Shown: positions 58,613 through 64,000 of the stretch, in pieces
How the letters are laid out: each line of letters starts with the position of its first letter
Numbering within the stretch: position 1 is the stretch's first letter
NCBI RefSeq assembly: GCF_008271695.1
Contig: NZ_VKKY01000002.1
Coordinates: 1,612,001-1,676,000, forward strand
Source of the DNA: Rufibacter hautae
GTDB lineage: Bacteria; Bacteroidota; Bacteroidia; Cytophagales; Hymenobacteraceae
Direction of reading: 5' to 3'
Length of the DNA: 64,000 nucleotides
Made by a program: the position numbers and the translations under genes
Notes under the pieces: model-generated
What the model was told of the DNA's origin: nothing
Seen by the model: the letters and a program-made list of their open reading frames with translations, nothing else
Databases searched by the model: none

Positions 58613-60067
58613 CTACAACGGCACGCGGTCGGTAAGGGTGTGGAGAAACGCTACAAGGGCTTTCCGCTCCTGCGCATTGAGCTGTAACTTGTCACTGGGC
58701 AGGGTTTGGTTTTCAAGCGGGAGGCCCAGCCCAACGCCGCCGCCCTGGTCGTAGAAGTCAATCACCTCTTCCAGGGTCTGGTAGGCCCCGTTGTGCATGT
58801 AGGGACCGGTTTTGGCAATGTTCCGGATGGTGGGCGTCTTGAAGGCAAATCTCAGCTCTTCTATTTTATTATGGACGTATCTTCCTTCATCTGGGTCCAG
58901 AGTGGGCTTTTTACCTTTAGGCGATTGAAGCACCCCTAAAACCTCACCCTCGGTATTGGCGAAGGCCGGGCCAGCCGTGCCATTGAAGACGGGCATGAAA
59001 TGGCAGGTGCCGCACTTAGCCTTCCCCATGAACAGGTTGAACCCGGCGATTTCCTGGCTGTTCAGTTGATTTTCCTCGCCTTGCATATACAAATCGAAGC
59101 GGGAATTGAAAGGAGACAGTGACCTGACGTAGGCTGCCAAGGCCATCGTCACGTGCCTGGGTAAAATTTCTTTTTCGATGGTGGGAAATGCTTTTCTGAA
59201 GGTTTGGACGTAGGCAGGCTTGCCGTTGAGCTTAACGGCAGCTTCTTCCACCGAGGCATGCATCTCGTCTTTGTTGGAGATGACATCCAGCGCCTGGTTT
59301 TCCAGCGTGGGCGAACGCATGTCATAGAACTGCGCGTGCTGGTACCCTGCATATAATAGAGTGGGTGCGTTGCGGCCCACGAATTGACCAGTGGCCAAGG
59401 CACTGCTTTTAGGAAGACCGTCGGTGAAGGCCAGTTCTGGTTGGTGGCAACTGCTGCAGGTGCGGCTACCCGCAGAGAGGATGGGGTTGTAAAACAGGTC
59501 TTTCCCTAAAGCGACTTTCTGGGGAGTGGGCCGGGCTTCCAGATTCCCTACAAAGTAATTCAGGTTTAAGGCGTCTGGTTCAAACAAGGTGGCGGCCTTT
59601 GGGTTCACCGCGAGTGCCGCCGGAACAAACGGAATGCCCAGCTCCTGCTGCCAGGCCACCATGCCGCGCGTAATAGGGTTGGCATATTGCCTGATGAACT
59701 TCATGCGGTCAAAGGCATCAAAGTCCTGGGGTTGGCCGGTGAAACGGATGGCCTGCTCCAGCAAGGTGTGCAGCGCGGGGTTCTCCCCGAAAAAGGACAG
59801 CACTTCCTGGACCGCTGCCAACGCCACGGCGGTCTCTTTTACGCCTGTTTTTACCAAAGGAGTGTCAAACCCGGTAATGCCCAAAATCATGGTTCTGAAC
59901 ACCTCCTGCTTGGCGGCATCCAGAATGTGGCCTTCGGTGAACACGGTCTCGTCCAGGATCACGCGGGTTCTTTTAAGGGTGGAGAGAAAGGCTTTTATTT
60001 CCCGTACCAACTCAGGTTTATCTTCTGGCTGCACCGCCGGGTACACGTATTCTTCTATGACCTGCAA
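58613..60067 (-). CDS. Di-haem cytochrome c peroxidase, C-terminal part of a frameshifted gene
   Basis: This frame encodes most of a MauG/CcpA-type peroxidase. The first 180 residues are helical and imelysin-like, followed by the di-haem domain with CSSCH (about residue 206) and CGTCH (about 354), and the Met/Tyr-bearing C-terminal part (HNGAYQTLEEVIDFYDQGGG). It lacks its own ATG: the frame begins with TTG at 60067 and can be read upstream to a stop near 60171. The N-terminal lipoprotein portion is in another frame at 60127-60393. It would reduce peroxide in the periplasm if intact. Confidence 0.8.
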   Translation of the reverse strand: MQVIEEYVYPAVQPEDKPELVREIKAFLSTLKRTRVILDETVFTEGHILDAAKQEVFRTMILGITGFDTPLVKTGVKETAVALAAVQEVLSFFGENPALHTLLEQAIRFTGQPQDFDAFDRMKFIRQYANPITRGMVAWQQELGIPFVPAALAVNPKAATLFEPDALNLNYFVGNLEARPTPQKVALGKDLFYNPILSAGSRTCSSCHQPELAFTDGLPKSSALATGQFVGRNAPTLLYAGYQHAQFYDMRSPTLENQALDVISNKDEMHASVEEAAVKLNGKPAYVQTFRKAFPTIEKEILPRHVTMALAAYVRSLSPFNSRFDLYMQGEENQLNSQEIAGFNLFMGKAKCGTCHFMPVFNGTAGPAFANTEGEVLGVLQSPKGKKPTLDPDEGRYVHNKIEELRFAFKTPTIRNIAKTGPYMHNGAYQTLEEVIDFYDQGGGVGLGLPLENQTLPSDKLQLNAQERKALVAFLHTLTDRVPL

Positions 60068-60126
60068 CCCCGAGGGCGGGAATACCCGTGTCTCTTCTAT
60101 CTCGATCTCGGGCAGCGGTGCCCCGT

Positions 60127-60393
60127 TCAGTTCCTTGCTGGCCGTGGGGGCATAATACTCCGTGATTTCTTATACGCTTGCCGGGTTTGCAGAAATGCTT
60201 TTTGCGTGGCCGCCTCGTCTCCGGTTTGCGCGCTTTGGAGCAGTTGCCTTTCCGTTATCAGCTGCAGAGTATCAAATTGGGCCTGCAAGTGCTCTTTTGT
60301 TCTGGCGGTTATTTCCTGCTTCTTTTTAGGAAAACAGCCGCAAAACAGGAAAGCAATCAATAAGAGAAATGAAGAAATTAGGGTTAGTCTCAT
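60127..60393 (-). pseudogene. N-terminal lipoprotein fragment of the frameshifted peroxidase
   Basis: The frame starts MRLTLISSFLLLIAFLFCGC, a lipoprotein signal with Cys about residue 20, and runs through helical sequence to QAYKKS, where the frame goes wrong and ends at 60127. Adding one A to the AAA run at 60168-60166 (minus strand) would give QAYKKITEYYAPTASKELNG and join it smoothly to the downstream frame. So a 1-nt deletion or a sequence error splits one gene of about 590 codons. The lipobox region coincides with a copy of the dispersed palindrome. Confidence 0.75.
60315..60349. repeat. Dispersed palindrome inside a coding region
   Basis: CCTGCTTCTTTTTAGGAAAA plus CAGCCGCAAAACAGG follows the family pattern and shares its right half with the perfect copy at 7494-7556. 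It encodes the lipobox and following residues (FLFCGCFPKKKQ) of the peroxidase lipoprotein. It is the only copy found in a gene. Confidence 0.55.
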
Positions 60394-60414
60394 GGTGCTT
60401 ATACAGGTGAAAGA

Positions 60415-60446
60415 CAAAAGCCTTACCGAAACTCGGAAGGCTTTTG
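60415..60446 (-). terminator. Terminator between PhoX-like and peroxidase genes
   Basis: CAAAAGCCTT-A-CCGA (60415-60429) pairs with TCGG-AAGGCTTTTG (60433-60446). On the minus strand a T-rich run follows. It covers the ATG at 60417, which supports the peroxidase start at 60393. Confidence 0.65.
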
Positions 60447-60489
60447 CAATTGACAGACGACAAGGGATGGAAGATAAAACGAGTTCTTT

Positions 60490-61992
60490 TTAGCGGGCTA
60501 CTCCGGTGAGAATCACGGTCTGGCCGCCCTCTTTGTTGTTGATGACACCACTGCCATCGGCTCCTTTGCCGCCGGGCAGGAAGCTGTCGCTGGTCCAGGT
60601 GTGGGGGTGGATGTTCACGACGAAGGTACCGGGCACGCCCACCAGGCTGGAGATGTCATACATGGCTCCGTACTCCCAGGAACTCAGGCGGGTGTCGTTA
60701 GTGGGGTTGTACTTTGCATTGAAGGTGGCGTCTGATCTGCGGTGGTCCATCTCCAGCATCGGCTTGATCTGTTTAGAAGCGATACTGTACTGCCAGATGC
60801 GGCCGTCATGCTTGTTGTTTTTGTAATAAGAATCACCGTCTTCCTGGATGTAGACGAAGTTTTCTGTGACGCAGATGTTGTCTGGGTTCACGATGCTGTT
60901 GCCTGGGTCTTCGGCACCGTCAATCAAAGCCGTAAGCTTGCCGGCCAAAGGGTTGTTGGCGTCCAGCTCCAGTTTGTATACCCGTCCCCACATGGTGAGC
61001 CCTGTTACTGGCGTAATTTTGTCTCCCTGGCTCACCCCGGTGGAAGTGAAATAAAGGGTTCTGTTCGCGTTGGCAGTGCCTTTGCCATAGTCCAGGTCTT
61101 CTACCCGGGCAAACTGAAGCGCGCCTTGCTCCACGGTCTGCGCAGCCAGCTGGGCTCCGGTACTGGTGGCGACATCTTTGTACTCCACAAACTCCACGTC
61201 ATAAGCCGTGTTCACCTGCATATCGGTCTCCACGGTGTTTTTGTTTGTCCGGCGCAGCATGTACAGTTTGCCGTTCTGTAAGTCACCGGTGGTGTTGGAA
61301 AGGTAAAGGTTCACCTGGCCCAGGCTGTTGGCCGCGTTGCTTTCGTCCTCTCCTATGAAGATGGCCGTTTTCCCGGGATAAGCGGCCTTAGGAAGCGGAA
61401 CGGCGTTTTCTGCGCTGCATTTGCCCAAAGCTGGCAAAACCCGGTTAGGGTTGCTCTTGTCATTGGTTGACCCGAAAGGGTTGATGGCATGGATCATGGA
61501 CTCAATGCCGCTCTCGCCCGCGGTCAGGAACGTAGGGCCGAAGCCATGCTCCTCAGGAGTGGCCAGGGTGGCCGAGCACAACCTCCAGCGTCCGCCCGCC
61601 CCATCCACAATGTACTCCCCTTTGGTGGGTTTCAGGTTTTTATCCAGGAACACCCGCGAAACGGACTGCAGAATCTCATGGTTCGTGATCATGACGTACC
61701 CTTCGCCATCGGGGTTCTTCAGCATGCCGGAGCCATCTGGCTGGGCACCATAGATAAAGGAAGGAGAACCCTCTAGTTTGTCATCGCTGCTGATGAGCGT
61801 ATTGATTTTGACGCCCTCAAACCCAGACAGCAGTTTCACCAGCGAGGGAGTCACAGACTGATTCTTGATCTCCAATGCCGGCGAAACGGGGGTCGTCTCC
61901 TCAGAGGAGTCATCGTCCTGGCAGGCCCCCAAGAAGATTAGAGCGGTTAAGCCTACCGCGAAGGCTGATTTTCTGGTAAAAAAAGGTTTCAT
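60490..61992 (-). CDS. PhoX-like (DUF839) lipoprotein
   Basis: A 500-residue lipoprotein (lipobox FLGAC, Cys about 24). It has the beta-propeller pattern of PhoX/DUF839 proteins, including VMITNHE near residue 100, FIGEDESNAANS and EDPGNSIVNPDNICVTENFV with the PDN motif. PhoX enzymes are calcium/iron alkaline phosphatases, but this copy lacks the Tat signal and I cannot confirm all metal ligands, so activity is uncertain. It shares strand with the peroxidase gene downstream, with a terminator between them. A -7 box lies 24 nt upstream. Confidence 0.75.
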   Translation of the reverse strand: MKPFFTRKSAFAVGLTALIFLGACQDDDSSEETTPVSPALEIKNQSVTPSLVKLLSGFEGVKINTLISSDDKLEGSPSFIYGAQPDGSGMLKNPDGEGYVMITNHEILQSVSRVFLDKNLKPTKGEYIVDGAGGRWRLCSATLATPEEHGFGPTFLTAGESGIESMIHAINPFGSTNDKSNPNRVLPALGKCSAENAVPLPKAAYPGKTAIFIGEDESNAANSLGQVNLYLSNTTGDLQNGKLYMLRRTNKNTVETDMQVNTAYDVEFVEYKDVATSTGAQLAAQTVEQGALQFARVEDLDYGKGTANANRTLYFTSTGVSQGDKITPVTGLTMWGRVYKLELDANNPLAGKLTALIDGAEDPGNSIVNPDNICVTENFVYIQEDGDSYYKNNKHDGRIWQYSIASKQIKPMLEMDHRRSDATFNAKYNPTNDTRLSSWEYGAMYDISSLVGVPGTFVVNIHPHTWTSDSFLPGGKGADGSGVINNKEGGQTVILTGVAR

Positions 61993-62015
61993 GTGTAGGG
62001 GTTGAGTTTATACCT

Positions 62016-62023
62016 CAAAAGTA
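62016..62023 (-). promoter_or_regulatory. -7 box of the PhoX-like gene
   Basis: Minus-strand TACTTTTG, exact to the TAnnTTTG consensus, 24 nt before the start codon at 61992. No -33 match at standard spacing. Confidence 0.5.
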
Positions 62024-62067
62024 TTCCCCTGGTGTTACCCCTTCGTTAGTTCACCTTTAATCCATTG

Positions 62068-62435
62068 TTAAATCTGCCTGCTGTCCTTAACGCTTCCGTA
62101 ACATGAAGGAAATGCAAGAACACAGGTTTCAAATAGCCAGATTGGTATAGCGATGATAGGTTTTCCAGTATCTAGTTCCTTCACATACTTAATAAATCCT
62201 TCCCGTTCCTCCTCATCAACTCTTTTTAGAGATGGTACATGAGGTTTAAATGGCTCTCCATCACGTCTGGTGCTAGTAGTCTGCCGTTTGTGTAAAATTC
62301 CGGTCGCCTATCTCCTACCGCTATCAGTTTATCTTGGCCGTGATTAAAGAGAGACCCAGCTTTTAAATAAGTACACTTCTCCTTAGCCAACTTCAAACCT
62401 ATACAAACTACTGATTCTCCAATGCTCTTTTGAAG
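62068..62435 (-). pseudogene. Possible decayed gene in two frames
   Basis: Two overlapping minus-strand frames without start codons read like protein. The first (62435 to the stop at 62226) contains GSLFNHGQDKLIAVGDRRPE. The second (62307 to the stop at 62068) contains FKPHVPSLKRVDEEEREGFI and KELDTGKPIIAIPIWLFE. One frameshift in the overlap would join them into about 110 residues. I do not recognise the family. It may be the tail of a gene ruined by deletion, or chance. It fills most of the gap 61993-62534. Confidence 0.3.
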
Positions 62436-62534
62436 CTATTTTTTAGAAATGGGCATCAAATCAATTCTGATTTTTATTTCCTATTGAAGGTAATTGGCCC
62501 ATTCAACTCCTTAGCCGTCACCTGAAAGGCTTCC

Positions 62535-64000
62535 TTACCACTGAAGTTTCAGCAGCGCAACTCCTTGACGCTCCAGTTTCATATCCACTACCGCCTTTCC
62601 GTTGATGACAGAAACTGTGCGGGGCGAGCCCAGCATCTGTAGCTGGCCTGCTTTTTCCAATTCTTTGATTTGTATTGCAGTAGGGTTTTTAGGTGATCCC
62701 ATCTTTTTCCAAAGCTCATAAGAGTTGCTGTGCTCGCTGTCAATGAGGTACTGCGTCAGTTTTACTTTTTTGGCCGGAACGCCGCTGATGCGCACTGCTA
62801 TTGCTGCTGCATCGCTTTTGACATCATCATCGTGGTAGTTCCAAAGCATGACCGTGGCTTCCTTAGCATCTTTAGAGGCCAGTGCATTGATGTCGGTGAA
62901 GGATTTCCGGAAGCTGGAGTCCACGGCAGTACGCAAACCATAGCCTTGCTCTGAGGTTACCGCCACTCTGTCGCCTTTCATCATCCCAAACATGCGGAAC
63001 ACGTTCAGAACCGGTTTATCTACTCCGTTAGTAGCCAAATCCCTGAAACCATAAAACCAGGGTTGATTCTCAAACTCAAACGACCAGGAAACAGCTCCGG
63101 CAAAGTTTACCTGGTGCAGGTCGGCCAGCAGGTATTTACGGGCAAACGAGGCGGCGGTGTAACTGGAGTACATGGTGCCGTTGCGATAGGCATTCTCAGG
63201 GTTTGTGGCCATGCCACAGGCGGCACATCCTTCTGGGTCTGACTCTCCTATGATGACTGGCAGATCCTTGAACTGCGGGTACGCCCTCACAAACTTAAAG
63301 CCTGCCTCTATATCCCTCAACTGCGCACCCATGTTCATGCGCACATGTCCATCCACTAACCGCGGCGCTCCTTTGGCGTGAAAAAGGATGGCATCTACCG
63401 GCGTGCCTTTTTTACCAGTGGCATAGTTGGTACCCTCCAGGCAGTGCTTCGCCCAGGACTTCATCCAGTTTTGCGCGTCTTTTCCGCCCGTTCCTGCAAT
63501 ATTGATGCCGCCTACCTTGGCGGTAGGCAAGGCTCTTTTAATGGCATCGGCGGTATAGTCATACAGCTTGAAGAACTCTTCCATGGAGCCTTTCCAGTAG
63601 TGGCCGTTCGGCTCATTCCAGGGCTCCCAATACCAACTCTCCACCTCTTTTTGGCCGTAACGCTCTACCGAATGCCTTACCCATTGAAACACCAACTCGG
63701 CCCACTTGTTGTAATCTTTTGGTGGATACGCCCAGCCTGTAATGATGTCGGTGTAGGGGTCGCCGGGCTTCCAGTAATGCCGATACGGTTCTGGATGGGT
63801 AGAAAGCGCCTGGGGCATAAACCCAACCTGCGCCAATGGCTTCATACCTCTCTGGACATACGTATCGAAAATGCTGTCAATCAGTCGCCAGTTGTAGATC
63901 GGGTTTCCGGAAGCATCTTCGGTATAGGCATTAGTAGACCCCCATTTCAAGGCAGCCTCCCCATCGCCGGTGACCAATAAACTGTGGGTACGGACATACA
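62535..64000 (-). CDS. GH39-type glycosidase, N terminus beyond the window
   Basis: The frame is open to the window edge, so the start lies outside; 488 codons are visible. The barrel carries acid/base Glu in WYWEPWNEPNGHY and nucleophile Glu in VIIGESDPEGCAACG, the GH39 arrangement, and the C-terminal beta domain follows (about the last 140 residues). GH39 includes beta-xylosidases and enzymes acting on arabinose side chains of arabinogalactan proteins. Given the arabinose- and galactose-directed enzymes nearby, a role in plant glycoprotein or hemicellulose breakdown is plausible but unproven. Confidence 0.88.
   Translation of the reverse strand, partial: YVRTHSLLVTGDGEAALKWGSTNAYTEDASGNPIYNWRLIDSIFDTYVQRGMKPLAQVGFMPQALSTHPEPYRHYWKPGDPYTDIITGWAYPPKDYNKWAELVFQWVRHSVERYGQKEVESWYWEPWNEPNGHYWKGSMEEFFKLYDYTADAIKRALPTAKVGGINIAGTGGKDAQNWMKSWAKHCLEGTNYATGKKGTPVDAILFHAKGAPRLVDGHVRMNMGAQLRDIEAGFKFVRAYPQFKDLPVIIGESDPEGCAACGMATNPENAYRNGTMYSSYTAASFARKYLLADLHQVNFAGAVSWSFEFENQPWFYGFRDLATNGVDKPVLNVFRMFGMMKGDRVAVTSEQGYGLRTAVDSSFRKSFTDINALASKDAKEATVMLWNYHDDDVKSDAAAIAVRISGVPAKKVKLTQYLIDSEHSNSYELWKKMGSPKNPTAIQIKELEKAGQLQMLGSPRTVSVINGKAVVDMKLERQGVALLKLQW

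Noticed and set aside
60127-60417. Stand-alone 96-aa protein starting at 60417
   Set aside because: The upstream ATG lies inside a terminator hairpin, and the sequence continues into the peroxidase after a 1-nt correction; it is a fragment of that gene.

Overview
The window looks like chromosomal DNA of a Bacteroidota bacterium of the Cytophagales, most likely a Hymenobacteraceae member of the Rufibacter/Pontibacter type. This is inferred from SusC/SusD proteins, Bacteroidota -7 boxes (TAnnTTTG), many secreted glycosidases and S9 peptidases, an exosortase-N cassette, and roughly half G+C. I saw no rRNA, tRNA, CRISPR array or intact insertion sequence.

Layout. 1-2.2 kb: DUF4178 membrane genes. 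2.5-7.5 kb: a compact exosortase N (XrtN) operon made of a membrane protein, a winged-helix regulator, the VIT-domain sorting substrate and XrtN, with a 24-bp repeat shared by the operon leader and the substrate start. 7.5-23.2 kb: mostly housekeeping and signalling genes, namely an MFS exporter, an alpha-glucan phosphorylase-like protein with an altered cofactor site, a cupin, an AI-2E family permease, a beta-helix lipoprotein, a TPR protein, a PAS histidine kinase with a GAF protein, CysM, a TlpA-like thioredoxin and an AbiJ-like orphan.

23.3-57.6 kb is the most interesting part. Almost everything is on the minus strand: GH51, GH127, aminopeptidase P, GH2, GH97, a DPP-IV-type peptidase, a DUF885 peptidase, a complete trans-4-hydroxyproline catabolic set (D-hydroxyproline oxidase, 4-hydroxyproline epimerase, ketoglutarate-semialdehyde dehydrogenase, pyrroline-hydroxycarboxylate deaminase), a divergent AraC regulator, a second S9 peptidase, an M1 peptidase, a second GH127 and a SusD/SusC pair. 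Together these enzymes could take apart plant hydroxyproline-rich glycoproteins (extensins, arabinogalactan proteins): GH127 and GH51 remove arabinose, GH97 and GH2 remove galactose, the proline-tolerant peptidases cut the backbone, and the operon burns the released hydroxyproline. Five promoters in this region (hydroxyproline operon, both GH127 genes, the S9 peptidase and susC) carry the same direct-repeat operator, nnnTTAnCn-N12-nnnTTAnCn. It has a 21-bp period and sits at a fixed distance from the -7 box or its remnant. I read this as one regulon, and it is the main candidate for an undescribed system.

58.6-64 kb: a frameshifted di-haem peroxidase, a PhoX-like lipoprotein, a decayed ORF and a GH39 gene cut by the window edge. 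About 20 copies of an imperfect palindrome (roughly GTTTTAGGCCTGTTTTCCTGAAAACAGGCCTAAAAC in pattern) are scattered through intergenic DNA.
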